This document shows, piece after piece, positions 20,918-31,735 of a stretch of DNA of 64,000 nt. Origin of the DNA: Myotis daubentonii (Eukaryota; Chordata; Mammalia; Chiroptera; Vespertilionidae); NCBI RefSeq assembly GCF_963259705.1, contig NC_081861.1, positions 105,454,102-105,518,101 on the forward strand, written 5' to 3'. The position numbers were made by a program, and so were the translations under genes. The notes beneath the pieces were generated by a model, which ran no database searches, was not told where the DNA came from, and worked only from the letters and a program-made list of their open reading frames with translations. How positions within the stretch are numbered: the first letter of the stretch is position 1; each line of letters begins with the position of its first letter.

Positions 20918-21303
20918 TTAATAGTTAAATGGATAAAGAAGTGGTGCAAGTATACAATGGAATATGACTCAGTCATATAAAAGAATGAAATATTGCCTCT
21001 GTAAAAAAAACACACCAAACACATAGATTGACCTAGAGAATATTGTTCTGAGTGAAATAAGTCAGACAGAGACAGGCAAATGCTATATAATTTCATTTGA
21101 ATGTTGACTCTAAAATACACTCAAGTGAATGAACAAGCAAAACAGAAAAAAACTTATAGATACAGAGAACATTTTGATGGCTGACAGATGGGACAGAGGT
21201 TGGGGAGATGGGTGAAAATGGTGAAGGGAGTAAGAAGTACAAATTGGTAGTTGCAAAATAGTCATGGGAATGTAAAGTATAGCATAGGGAATACAGTCAA
21301 TAA
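20918..21303 (+). mobile_element. L1 3' part between two Helitrons
   Basis: Continues the L1 from 20664 (AATGGATAAAGAAGTGG, GTGAAATAAGTCAGACAGAG). It is split again at 21304. Confidence 0.75.
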
Positions 21304-21600
21304 TCTGTACATATAAAAGCCTAAGCAACCATCCAACCCTTCAACTGTCTGACTGGTAGCTATGACGTGCACTGACCACTAGGGGGCAGACACTCAACAC
21401 AGGAGCTGCCGAGCTGTGGTGACTTGGCAGCTGCGGTTCTCGGCTGACACACCCAGAACCAGAGAGGAGGACACCTGATTCTGGGGTTTGTCACCCAAGA
21501 ACCGCCCTCGAGGGATGTTGGAGAGCTGGTTTTGACCCAATCTCCACAGGCCAGGCCGAGGGACCCCACTGGTGTATGAGTCCATGTACCGGGCCTCTAG
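21304..21600 (+). mobile_element. Helitron, complete short copy
   Basis: 5' TCTGTACATATAAAAGCC after A, 3' CGGGCCTCTAG followed by T. The 3' hairpin is decayed. The L1 continues at 21601. It contains one CTCF-like motif. Confidence 0.85.
21376..21389 (+). promoter_or_regulatory. CTCF-core-like motif
   Basis: CCACTAGGGGGCAG, which fits the CTCF core with T at the variable position. Confidence 0.6.
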
Positions 21601-21717
21601 TATTGTAATAACTATGCTTGGAATCAGATGGGAACTAGATTTATTGAGGTAATCACTAAGTAAATTATATAATGTCTAATCCCTGAATTATACATCTGAA
21701 GCAAATATAATATTGTA
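21601..21717 (+). mobile_element. L1 3' end
   Basis: Final part of the 18046 L1 (GTAATAACTATGCTTGG, ATACATCTGAAGCAAATA). Confidence 0.65.
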
Positions 21718-22537
21718 CTAGTGGCCTGATGCAAGAAATTCATGCACATTAAAAGGGGATTAATTAGAGGAAATATTTTAATATTACTATTTGCCCTTTC
21801 TCTATAATAGAAGTGTCAGACATGAAAGAAAATTAGTAAAATGTGTATGAAAATCTTCCTCCTGTCAGAGTCTAGAGTGCGCTGTGGGACCCAGAGCCAA
21901 GTCCCCACACACCTGCGGCACCTCAAAATTGCGCAAGACCCAGACCCATCAGGCCCCACTCCCATTATGTGAGATCCAGACCCAGCCAGCCAGCCCCACC
22001 CTTGTCAAGCCCCACTGGGCGGGGGCAGAGCCTCAGATCCTCTGGCCCAGCGCCAGGTGGGGGACACAGCCTCAGGTCCCCCAGCACACGTTCAGGTCCT
22101 CTGGTCTGGCACTGGGGAAGGGGGCACAGCCTGAGGTCCCCCATCAAGCCCCACATGGCAGGGGTTGCAGCCGCAGGTCCCCCGGCCTGGTGCCAGGGCA
22201 AGGGCATGGCCTCATGTCCTCCGGCCTGGCGCTGGGGTGGGGAGTGTGGCCTGAGGTCTCCTGGCCTGGCACTGGAGCAGGGGGTGCAGTCTGAGGTCCC
22301 CTGGCCCTGTGCTGGGGTGAGGGGCATGGCCTGAGTTTCCCTGTCAAGCCCCACCAGGCAGGGGGCACAGCCTCAGTTCCCTGCTGATTTCTTGTTAAGG
22401 CTCGTTATGGGAACTCAGCCTCTGCTGTGGGCACAGCCATCTTATGTTACAAAATGCCTGTCTCTGCTGTGGGTACAGCCATATTGACTGTTATGGTGTG
22501 ATGGTCAAATTGCATATTCCCTCTTTATTAGATAAGA
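21718..22537 (-). mobile_element. Helitron with GC-rich tandem interior
   Basis: The left end is CTAGTGGCCTGATGCA (reverse 3' end after A). The right end TTATTAGATAAGA gives a 5' TC on the minus strand, followed by T. The interior from about 22020 to 22340 is a degenerate array of some 60-bp units (GGCCTGGCACTGG, GCCTGAGGTCCCC). The 129- and 136-codon frames are artefacts of this array. Confidence 0.8.
22020..22345. repeat. GC-rich minisatellite, about 60-bp unit
   Basis: Repeated phrases AGGTCCCCTGGCC and GGCACTGGGGAAGGGGGCA with variable spacing. Inside the minus-strand Helitron. Confidence 0.75.
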
Positions 22538-23270
22538 TTTCGACTATAATTAAAAAAATATTTAAAGCCAAAAAAGGCTTTAAGAGGGAATTAACAACAA
22601 ATCAGCTGCTTCCCAGTGTTGCTTGTAATTTAATCAGAAATTTTATTTAGAGGAAGAGACTCTCAAAATTATTCTAAGTCCAACTTTGCATGAAGAGAAT
22701 CTATATAAGGCCTTTTGTCTTTTGCAAGTGGCTTTGTAGCTGCCATTATTACCAGAAAGTTCCCTTAATAATTAGAATTGAAGGAAGAAAGAAAATAATG
22801 AGATGTCACATAATTCCATTACTCACTGCAGAAACAAGTAATGCTAAATAAATGTTTCTCACTTAAGCAAAGTTGAAATGTTGACATTTAATTTTTCTTC
22901 CACTTTCTTGTCATATTGTTTTTCATACTGGTCCTTTTCTGAAAAGGGAAAAGTTCCTCCAAGTGTCTTAGGCATGCAAAATAAAATAGTCATGAAATTC
23001 TTTCATTAAAATCTACATTCTTGAACTTAAGAAATATTAAATGCAGAATTTGATGGAAGAATCTGTCTATACTAAGACATTATTCTTTTTGTTTTAGAAA
23101 GTCTTGCTATTTTTAATAATATATCCTATATATTAACATGTAATAAGTTTATTATTGTTATGATTTTTAAATTAATTTAAATATTAATAAGTTTTAAATT
23201 TTCAGATTTCATTTCTAACACAGCAATTATTGATAAAAACAACCCACATAATCAAAAGTTCTTTGGGATC
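22538..23270. other. Apparently unique DNA
   Basis: 733 bases of A/T-rich sequence with no repeat I recognise and no long open frame. A candidate single-copy anchor for alignment. Confidence 0.5.
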
Positions 23271-23642
23271 AGGGAAGACACAAGTTGGCAGCAGATTAAT
23301 TAGAAGCTACACTGACATTCTCCCAGGGCCAAACTGGAATTACAACTAAAATATAAAATAATAATCTTGAATAACCAACTGAAGTCTAGCTGGAGAGAAA
23401 TCTTATTAAAAATGATGGTCATAACAGCACAATTTACAGTAGCTAAGATTTGGAAACAGCCTAAGTACCCATCAACAGATGAGTGCATTAAAAAACTGGC
23501 GCACTACACAATGAAATACTATGCTTCTGTAAAAAAGAAGGAACTCTTACCATTTTCAACAGCATGAATGGAACTGGAGTGCATTATGCTAAATGAAATA
23601 AGACAGTAGGAGAAAGATAAATATCACATGATCTCACTAATA
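23271..23642 (+). mobile_element. L1 with 5' end fused to ORF2 C-terminus
   Basis: 23271-23405 is an L1 5' end (AGACACAAGTTGGCAGCAG, CAGGGCCAAACTGGA), related to that at 41481. Near 23410 it jumps to the last ORF2 codons (ACAATTTACAGTAGCTAAG, GAACTCTTACCATTTTC). It is interrupted at 23643 by Helitrons. A 3' tail lies at 24825-24895. Confidence 0.7.
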
Positions 23643-24209
23643 TCCTATCTAATAAAAGAGAAACATGGTAATTAGCCATACCTCCGCTACCCTTCCCATT
23701 GGCTAATCAGGGCGATATGCAAATTAACTGCCAGCCAAGATGGCGGCCGGCAGCCAGGCAGCTGGAAGCGAACATGAGGCTTGCTTGCTTCAGTGACGGA
23801 GGACTCCAACGTTCCCCGCCTGCCGCTGCCGGCCTCTGAGCTTGCAGTTTGAAACATTGTTACAAATATAGAAGCTAAACAAAACCCCAGAAACCTGCTT
23901 TCAGCCAGCCGGGATCTCAGAGCTGGAGTTGAAACAGTGTTTCGATTATAGAACCCAAACAAACCAGATACCTGCTTTCAGCAGCGGAGGGCTATGAGCT
24001 GGAGCCAAGCCTCAGAGCTAAAGCTGGCCCAGAATTAAAAAAAAATAGAAAAAAAATGAGCGGTTGGGAGCTTCAGTCACCCGCTAGCCTGAAAACAGCC
24101 CTCAGCCCCTCACCCAGACTGGCCAGGCACCCCAGCGGGGACCCCCACTCTGATCCAGGACACCCTTCAGGGCAAACCAGCCGGCCCCCACCCATTCACC
24201 AGGCCTTTA
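23643..24209 (+). mobile_element. Helitron type A of tandem composite, copy 1
   Basis: 5' TCCTATCTAATAAAAGAG after A. The body has an octamer, a CCAAGATGGCGGCC motif near 23738 and GAAACATTGTTACAAATATAG. The 3' end is CACCAGGCCTTTA, directly followed by the 5' TC of the next Helitron, without a terminal G. The same body occurs at 32063 and 53771. Confidence 0.85.
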
Positions 24210-24824
24210 TCCTATATAGTAAAAGGGTAATATGCCTCTCAGCACCGGGATCAGTGGAGCCATGAGGCCTCCCGGCACCGGGATCAGCATGACAGGGGGC
24301 AGCGCCCAAACCCCCTGATCACCCTGCGGCTCTGTGTGTGACAGGGGGTGGGGCCACAACCTCCCTATCCGCCCTGCTCTGTCCGTGACAGGGGAAGGCG
24401 CCCCAACCCCCTGATCAGCCCTGCTCTGTGCCTGATAGGGGGGAGCTCCCCAACCCCCTGATCGCCCTGTGGCTCTGTGTGTGACAGGCTGAGGCGCCCC
24501 AACCCCCTGATCAGCCCTGCTCTGTGTGTGACAGGGTGCGGTGCCCCAACCCCCCCCCCCCCCCCCACGGGCCCTGCTCTGTGTGTGACGGGGTAGAGCC
24601 ATAACCTCCCCATCGGCCCTGCCCTGAGTGTGACAGGGTGCAGCGCCCCAACCCCCTGATCCGCCCTGCTCTGTGTGTGACAGGGGGCGGTGCCCCAACT
24701 CCCCTATCGGCCCTACTCTGTGAGTGACAGGGGGGCGATCCTCAACCCCCTGATCGGCCCTGCTCTGTTCGTGACAGGGGGGAGCTCCCTAACCCCTGAT
24801 GGGCCCTGCTCTGTGTGTGGCAGG
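24210..24824 (+). mobile_element. Helitron type B of tandem composite, copy 1, 3'-truncated
   Basis: 5' TCCTATATAGTAAAAGGG, then a long array of CCCTGATCGGCCCTGCTCTG / GTGTGACAGGGGGCGG units of about 52-60 bases and a C-run at 24549-24566. It stops near 24824 in L1 3' UTR text with no hairpin and no CTAG, so the 3' end has been deleted. Confidence 0.8.
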
Positions 24825-24895
24825 GTGGGAACAAGCATGGAGTTGTCAATTGTGGAAAAAGGATTCATATGTAATACTTTAAACAATAATTTAAA
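24825..24895 (+). mobile_element. L1 3' tail
   Basis: GGGAACAAGCATGGAG to ACTTTAAACAATAATTTAAA. Probably the end of the L1 begun at 23271. Confidence 0.55.
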
Positions 24896-26424
24896 AAATG
24901 ATGGGATATGGAGGCCACATCACGATTGGTAGGAAGTACAGAAGCACAAAAGGGCTTGATTGGCTCCCACAGGCAGCAGCTGAAATTCCAGAGGGATATC
25001 TTAGCTTCAGGGGGTTCGCTGTGAAACACCTGGGGTCTAAGCCTCAAACCAGCCCAGAGCACCAGAACTGGAAAATGTTCCCACATATCATCTGGCTATG
25101 AAAAGCAGCAGGGTTTCTGTCCACCAAGGAGAGATTGCTGGAAAAGAAGGCACCCCACAGAGGGCCAACACACTAAATTTTGTGTGCAGCAACTCACCTT
25201 GAGCTCTGGCAGAGGGCGGACAGAGTAAACTAGAGCTGTGTGAGGAGAATCCAGGGTTGTTGGCTCTGCGGGAAGAATTTGAGGGAACAGTCACCTGGAT
25301 CCCTGTGCAGAATCATTGCCCCATACTGTAAAGGTCACCTTTCTCAGGCAGACTTTTCCCATCAATGCAACTTTAGCCTGGGGGGAATAAATTGCCCCAC
25401 CCATTGGAAACCTTGTGGAGTTTATGCCTTGCTGAGCTCTATAGCCTTAGGTTGGTTAAGTGGCTGAGAATAAAAATCAGCCTTCAAGCAAAGGTGGATG
25501 CCTGAGGTGCTTTGAGTCTGCATGTCCTGAATTTGGGTCCTGCTCCAGGAAAAGAAGACCTTGGTGTATAGTTTGGTCCATTCTACATGCGCCCAGACTC
25601 AGAAGAAAGAGCCATAAGCTATAGAGCAGTGATAGCTCCAAACAGGGTACTCACAGACAATCACAAACACTGTCTGACATTTCCCTGCACCAGAGACCCT
25701 CAGAAGAGGCCCTAAACCAATACATCCAGTGGCCACATTCAGACAACAACAGAGAAGGATCCAATAAGATTCACAGGCAGTATATCCACAGGGAGATATT
25801 GGCAGGCTCCAAACCCTGCTGAAGTGAATTCTGCTTCATGTGATAAGTGCCTGAAAAGCAGCCTGCATGCTGTGCTGAGGGTTGAGTCTCATTAATAGTC
25901 AGCTTGCGGGTGAGCTGAAGAATAAAAAGACAGTAGCATTCAAAATTTAATTACAACAGGAGGGATCATACAACAAACACAAGGGACATTGTTAGAGCCC
26001 CAGGTCTGGTAAGACTATGCCACTAGGTCCCAAAGGTCCCCTACTACATAAGACCACCCTACCAAGACTGGGAGTCATAGCAGATAAACCTAATACATAG
26101 AAACAAACCAAAACAGGCAGCCAAAATGGGGAGAAATAAAAACAAGTCCCAAGTGAAAAAACAAGAGAATTCTCCAGAAGAAGAGCTAAATGAAATGGAG
26201 ACAAACCTATTTATCCTATATAGAATTCAGAGAAATGATCATAAGGATGGTCAACAGCATGAAAAAAAGATATAGAAACTATGAAAAATGACCAGTTGGA
26301 AATGAAGAATGACATAGCATAAATAAATAAAAAGTACATGAGAAGGAATAAACAGCAGATCAGAGAAAGCTGAGGATCAGATCACCAAATTAGAAGATAA
26401 GGAAGAAAAAAATCACTAAATCAG
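24896..26424 (+). mobile_element. L1 5' UTR and ORF1 start, left of an ERV LTR
   Basis: About 1.2 kb of L1 5' UTR, then a decayed ORF1 starting at 26126 (MGRNKNKSQVKKQ...). It is interrupted at 26425 by an LTR and resumes at 27217. Confidence 0.7.
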
Positions 26425-27210
26425 TGCTGGTCCCTGTTCGGGCGCCAGATGCTGGGGTCCAGCCCCAGCGGGTCCAGGGGTTCCCAAAGGCGTAGACGGA
26501 GTCGGCGAAGAAGGAATGACACGGAGACAGCGTTCAGTTGATCAGCAGCCTAGCCAGGATCTCTATCCCGGATCTCCAGCCAAGTTCTGGTCTGGATCTC
26601 CAGAGAGGTTCTGGTTTGGATCTCCAGGGAAGTTCTGTGGCCATGTTCCCTCGCTAGGCTCTCCAGCCAGGCTCTGTCCAGGCTCTCCAGCCAGGCTCAG
26701 TCACCAGGTTCTAGTCAGGCTCTCTTGCCAGCCTCTGCAGTCAGGTTCAGTCCAGGATCTTTTGCCATGTTCTCTCCAGCGAAGTTCTTCTGTCTCTAGA
26801 GAACGTTCTGTGTAGGTTCTGTGCCTAGGCTCTGTCTCTCTTGGTCCTGTCTTCTGAGTTCTGTCTCTTGCTGTCTTGTTGCATCTGTATTTATACCAGT
26901 TGATTCCAATCCCATCAATCTCTATTCCAAAGGTTAGGGCGTTTCTTATCTCCATTCCAGGGAGTAAAGATTATGCAGCTTAAGCATGATTGTTCGTAGT
27001 TAAAATGATTAATTACCCGCCTGGCACTTAGTTAAAAGGTTTTATTCTCTCCCTAACTTCAGGGGAAAATCCCTACCTGGGGAAACAACCTTTCTTGGAG
27101 AGGTGACCTTGGTTAAAACACAGCGCCAAGAGGGTGAGCAAACATATTAAGAACAGTATGCCATATATGCCAGGTCCCTTGAAACAGCAAGGATGGACCG
27201 GCTCCCAGCA
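26425..27210 (-). mobile_element. Class II ERV LTR with retained tRNA-Lys PBS
   Basis: The minus-strand element runs from TGCTGGGAGCCGG (27210) to ...CCCCAGCA (26450), a 761-bp LTR. It goes on through a 2-base spacer and a primer binding site to a second CCAGCA at 26425. It is flanked by a perfect 6-bp TSD AATCAG (26419-26424 and 27211-27216), the size expected for class II/betaretrovirus-like ERVs. A TATA-like box is near 26890. R/U5 contains 24-bp-like repeats of GGATCTCCAG (26560-26640). There is no internal coding region. Confidence 0.85.
26430..26447 (-). other. tRNA-Lys3-type primer binding site
   Basis: The 18 bases on the plus strand equal the 3'-terminal 18 bases of tRNA-Lys3 (ending GGGCGCCA). 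On the minus strand this is the PBS starting TGGCGCCCGAAC, two bases after the LTR end. The match is exact. Confidence 0.85.
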
Positions 27211-27632
27211 AATCAGAGAACAACAACAACAAAAAATTACATTTCAAGAACAGGAGGACAGTTTAAGGGACCTGTGCAACATGAAATGTAACAATGTCCA
27301 CATTATTTGAGTAACAGAAGTTGAAGAAAGTGAGCAAGAAATTGAGAAGTTATTTTAAGAAATAATAGCAGAAAAGTTCCCTAAACTTTGTGATGGGAAA
27401 AAAATTACACAATTTTAGGAAGCACGGAGAGTCCCTAGAAAGAAGATCCCAAAGAAGCCTATGCCCAGACACATCATAATTAAAATGGCAAAAATTAAAG
27501 ATAAAGAGAATCTTAGAGGAAGCAAGAGGAAAACAAATTGTTGCCTACAAAGGAGCTCTCATAAGGCTATCAGTTGATTTCTCAACAGAAACCCTACAGG
27601 CCAGAAGGAAATGGCATGGAATATTCAAGAAA

Positions 27633-27839
27633 ATGAAAAGCAGCAATCTACTTTATCCAGACAGGTTATTATTCAAAATACATGGTGAAATAATAAACAT
27701 CAGAGCAGAAATAAATGACATGGAGACTAAAAATACAATACAAAAGATCAATGAAACCAAGACATGGTTCTTTAAAAAGATAAAGAAGATTGATGAACCC
27801 CAAGATGGACTCAATAAGAAACAAAGAGGACCCAAATAA
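27633..27839 (+). pseudogene. ORF1-ORF2 deletion fusion, 68 aa frame
   Basis: Codons 1 to about 20 are ORF1 C-terminal domain. The rest is ORF2 linker ending DGLNKKQRGPK. The fusion is a by-product of the internal deletion. No function is inferred. Confidence 0.65.
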
Positions 27840-27930
27840 AATCAGAAACAAAAGAGGTGAAGTAAAAACTGACACTACAGAATTACAAAGTATTGTCAAA
27901 AAATATTACAAAGAACTATAAGAAAACAAA

Positions 27931-28305
27931 ATGGACAACCTGGGTGAAATAGACAAACTCCTAGAAATAGGCAATCTTCCACAAATGACTCAGGAAGAAT
28001 CTAAAACTCAGAATAGACTAATAACAACTAATGAAATTGAAGCTGTAATTACAAAAGTCCCAGCAAACAAAAGTCCTGTATCAGATGGTTTGAAAGACAA
28101 ATTTTACCAAAAATTCAAAAAAGAACTAAAACCTATCCTCCTAAAACTATTCCAAAAAATTCAAGAGGAAGGAATACTTCCAAGCTCTTTTAATGGGGCC
28201 AGCATTATCCTAATTCCAAATCCAGATAAAGACACTACAAAAAAAGGAATTTACAGGCCAATATCACTGATGAATATAGATGCCAAAATCCTCAAAAATT
28301 ATTAG
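27931..28305 (+). pseudogene. L1 reverse transcriptase fragment
   Basis: 124 open codons covering the first RT motifs: VPANKSPVSDGLKDKFYQKF, GASIILIPNPDKD and [14 protein letters not shown]. The frame stops before the SIDAEKAFD and FADD motifs, whose remnants lie downstream in other frames. Inactive. Confidence 0.8.
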
Positions 28306-29481
28306 CAAATAAAATCCAGCTATACATTTAAAAGATTACTCATCATGAGAAGGTGGAACTTATCCCAGGCATTTATCTCAAATAAACAAATGTGGTAATC
28401 ACATAAACAAGATGAAAGATAAAAATCATATAGTCATGTCAATAGATACTGGAAAACATTAATCAAAATCCATTTCTGTTAAAAACTTTCAGTAAAGAGG
28501 GAATAGAGGGATCATACCTAAACATAATAAATGCCATGTATAACATAGCTACAGCCAAGTTCATATTCAATGGGGAAAAACTAAAAGCATTTCCCTTAAG
28601 AAGAGGAACAAGACAGGTATGTCCCCTTTCACCACTCTTGTCTTAACCACAGCGATCAGAAAAAAAAAAAAAGACAAAAGACATCCAAATTGGAAATAAC
28701 ACCTAAAGACTCTGCCAAAATCTACTAGATTTAATAAATGAATTCTGAAAAATAGAAGGATACAAAATTAATACCCAGAAATTGATGGCATTTTTATATA
28801 CCAATAATAAACACTCAGAAAGAGTAACTAAAAAAAACCAAATCCATTTACCATTGCAACAATAAAAAAATAAGATGCATTGGAAAAAAAACTTAAGCAA
28901 GGAGATAAAAGACTTGAAATAAAAAAAACTACAGGACATTGAAAAGAGAAATAGAGGATGATACAAACAAATGGAAGAATATACTGTGTTCATGGATTGG
29001 AATAATTAACTTCATTAAAATGTTCATACTACCCAAAGCAATCTATAGATTCAACACAATGCCTATTAAAATACCAATGGCATATTTCACAGATCTAGAA
29101 GAAGTACTCCAAAAATTTATATGGAAACACAAAAGGCCATGAATAGCTGAAGCAACCTTGAGAAAGAAGAAAATTGGGAGATATCACAATACAGAATATC
29201 AAATTAAACTAAAAAGCTATTATAATAAAAGAAAGACTGGTGTTGGCACAAGAACAGGCATACAGATTAATAGAACAGAACAGAGAACCCAGAAATTGAC
29301 CTGAGCCATTAAGCTCAATTAATATTTGAAAAAAGGCAAGAACATACAATGGAGTAAAGACAGTCTTTTCAATAAATGATGTTGGGAAAATTGCACAGAT
29401 ACATGCAAAAATGAAACTAGACCACCAACTTCCACCATACACAAGAATTAACTCAAAATGGATAAAATACTTAAATGTAAG

Positions 29482-29746
29482 TCAAGGCCTGTAGTCATGA
29501 TGCTGTAATGGCAGAATGACCAAACAACCAGTCATCAGGAGGTGCATGGAGCACCTCTCACGGGCCGGACTGGCAGCTCGCACTGCGAGGTGGGGCTCAC
29601 ACAGGGCTGGCAGGGCTGGCATGGTGGAGGAGGGTCCTGCGGCTTGCATGGCAGAGGCGGGGCCTATGGCTCAAGCAGGGTGGATCTGGGGTCCCACTGG
29701 CATAGTGGGTCTGCATCTCATGTGATTTCACGGGCTGGGCCTCTAG
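29482..29746 (+). mobile_element. Short Helitron, second terminal type (copy 2)
   Basis: Same family as 12168-12416 (CAAGGCCTGTAG, ATGACCAAACAACCAG). 3' hairpin GTGA-TT-TCAC, then GGGCCTCTAG and T. The A/T-rich first bases of the 5' end are missing, so the start is approximate. It sits inside L1 ORF2. Confidence 0.75.
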
Positions 29747-30868
29747 TGAAAAAATAAAAATCCTAGAAAAAACCATAGGCAGCAAAATCTCAGACATCTC
29801 TCACAGCATTTTGTTTGCTGATATAGCTCCTAGGGCAAAGGAAACAAAGGTAAAAATAAACAAATAAACTACATCAAAATAAAAAGCTTCTCTAGAGCAT
29901 AATAGACCATCAATAAAATGAAAAGTGGTTATATATGGGAGAACATATTTTCCAATGATACATCTGATAAGGGGTTAATTTCCAAAATATATAAAGAACT
30001 CATACAACTTAACAAAAGGAAGAAAAACAATCCAATTAATATTGGCCAAAGGCTCTAAATAGACACTTCTTCAAAGTGGACAGGCACATGGCCAAGAGAT
30101 ACATGGAATAATGTTCAAAGTCACTAGTCATTAGAGAGATGCAAATTAAAATGAGAATGAGGTATCACCTCACACCTGCCATAATGGCAACCATCAATGA
30201 ATCAACCAACAACAAGTGCTGGCGAGGATGTGGAGAAAAGAGAAATCTAGTTCACTGCTGGTGTGAATGCAGTTGGTTCATCCACTATAGAAAACAGTAT
30301 GACATTTCCTCAAAAAATTAAAAATGGAACTGCAATTTGACCCAGTGATCCCACTTCTAGGAATATATCCTAAGAATCTTGAAACACTAATCAGAAAAAA
30401 ATATACGCACTTCTATTTTCGTAGCAGTGCTATTTACAATAACTATGATTTGGAAACTGCCCAAATGCTTATCAGTAGATGAGTGGATAAAAGAGATGTG
30501 GTACATTTTCATGATGGAATGCTATGCAGCTCTAAAGAGAAGGGTCTCTTACCCTTTGAGACAGCCTGGAGGCCTTGGAGAGTATTATGCTAAGAGGAAT
30601 AAGCCAGTCAGAGAGAGAAAAGTACCATACGATCTCACTTATATGTGGAATCTAATGAACAAAATAAACTGACTAACAGAATAGATCCACAGACATTGAA
30701 GCATGCAAACTGGCTGACAAATTTCAGAGGGAAGTGGGGAGCAGGATGAAATTAACCAGAAAACTTATATGCATATATGCATAATCCACGAATAAACAAT
30801 AGTGTGGTGAGACCTCAGGAGGGTGTGGGTGTAGCAAATAGGGGGTCAATGTGGGAAATAAAGGGGAC
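29747..30868 (+). mobile_element. L1 ORF2 C-terminus and 3' UTR
   Basis: Continues the 24896 L1 (AATAAAAATCCTAGAAAAAA, GGAACTGCAATTTGACCCAG, TATATGTGGAATCTAATG). It contains a decayed C-terminal Cys/His stretch ([20 protein letters not shown] near 30200), the zinc-knuckle-like motif of ORF2p. Confidence 0.8.
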
Positions 30869-30941
30869 AGCCTTTATAATAAAAGGCTAATATGCAAATC
30901 AACTGGAAGGCGGGACAACTGGTTTCCATGATGTGCACTGA

Positions 30942-30955
30942 CCACCAGGGGGCAG
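30942..30955 (+). promoter_or_regulatory. CTCF-core-like motif
   Basis: CCACCAGGGGGCAG, an exact core, convergent with 30972-30985. Confidence 0.6.
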
Positions 30956-30971
30956 ACGCACAAAGAGGAAG

Positions 30972-30985
30972 CTGCCCTCTGGTGG
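30972..30985 (-). promoter_or_regulatory. CTCF-core-like motif, convergent partner
   Basis: CCACCAGAGGGCAG on the minus strand, with an allowed A at one core position. Confidence 0.55.
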
Positions 30986-31133
30986 TCAGTACACTCCCAC
31001 AGGTGGGCAGCGCATGGGGAGTGGGCCTAAGCCATCCATCAGACATCCCCTGAGATTCCCAGACTGTGAGAGAGTGCAGGCCGGGCTGAGGGAACCCCCC
31101 CAAGTGCACGAATTTTGTGCACAGGACTTCTAG

Positions 31134-31165
31134 TCTATAATATTTTCAACAATAGAGATAAATGA
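31134..31165 (+). mobile_element. L1 3' terminus
   Basis: TCTATAATATTTTCAACAA and an A-rich tail end the L1 begun at 24896. Confidence 0.7.
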
Positions 31166-31735
31166 AATAAATGTTCTTTGGGTCCGTGTCAGATTAAGGA
31201 GTGTGTGAACTTCAAGTTTAGATAATCTTAATTATATGTGGGAATACATAGATTACCACTTCAAGTTTTTGTTCATAATGCTATCCATTTTCTTAACTAG
31301 TAATTAATTATATCTAATGGAAATTTTTCCTGATTACTATTAAATTCAAACACCACAAGATACTGTACAATGTAATCTAAGGGAGTATAACTAATCTATG
31401 CTAATTTGCTGATTGGAAGATTGTAAAAGGCACATTTTGGTAGAATTTATTTCATTTGTCTGTATTACTAAGGAAAAATCTAAGTAGTAAAATTAAGAGC
31501 AAGGGCAATAAATCATAACCCCAGATAATTTTGAGAATATTATTCTGTGTATTGCCCTGCTGAAATAAAAGCAAATGGAAAAGTAGTAGTAGTAGTGGTA
31601 GTAAAAGCAAACAAAACAAAAATTCAGTGGAATAGGTAACACATCTTAAATACTTTGCTAAATATTGAAAAAGATTAGTCTTTGTGCCTTCTATTTGAAT
31701 TTGCTACAGCATATTCAAAGGAAAACATTATGTAC
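31166..31735. other. Apparently unique DNA
   Basis: 570 bases with no recognised repeat apart from a short (AGT)n near 31588. No long open frame. Confidence 0.5.

Larger units (their letters stand above)
27217..29481 (+). mobile_element. L1: rest of ORF1 joined to ORF2 linker and RT
   Basis: The ORF1 C-terminal text ends near 27680 (LLYPDRLLFKIHGE) and switches in frame to the ORF2 linker (NIRAEINDMETKNTIQKINE). The ORF1 end, spacer and whole endonuclease are deleted. RT text follows, with many stops. A Helitron splits it at 29482. Confidence 0.75.
30869..31133 (+). mobile_element. Helitron, complete short copy
   Basis: 5' end slightly decayed (CAGCCTTTATAATAAAAGG), octamer, 3' hairpin GTGCACGAATTTTGTGCAC, CTTCTAG then T. 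It lies within the L1 3' UTR, with an inverted pair of CTCF-like motifs. Confidence 0.9.

Noticed and set aside
21884..22354. Overlapping open frames of 120-136 codons on both strands.
   Set aside because: They are built from a GC-rich tandem array inside a Helitron, with proline/glycine repeats and no start context or domain.
26430..26447. Exact tRNA-Lys 3' end as a possible tRNA fragment.
   Set aside because: Its position two bases from an LTR end shows it is a retroviral primer binding site.
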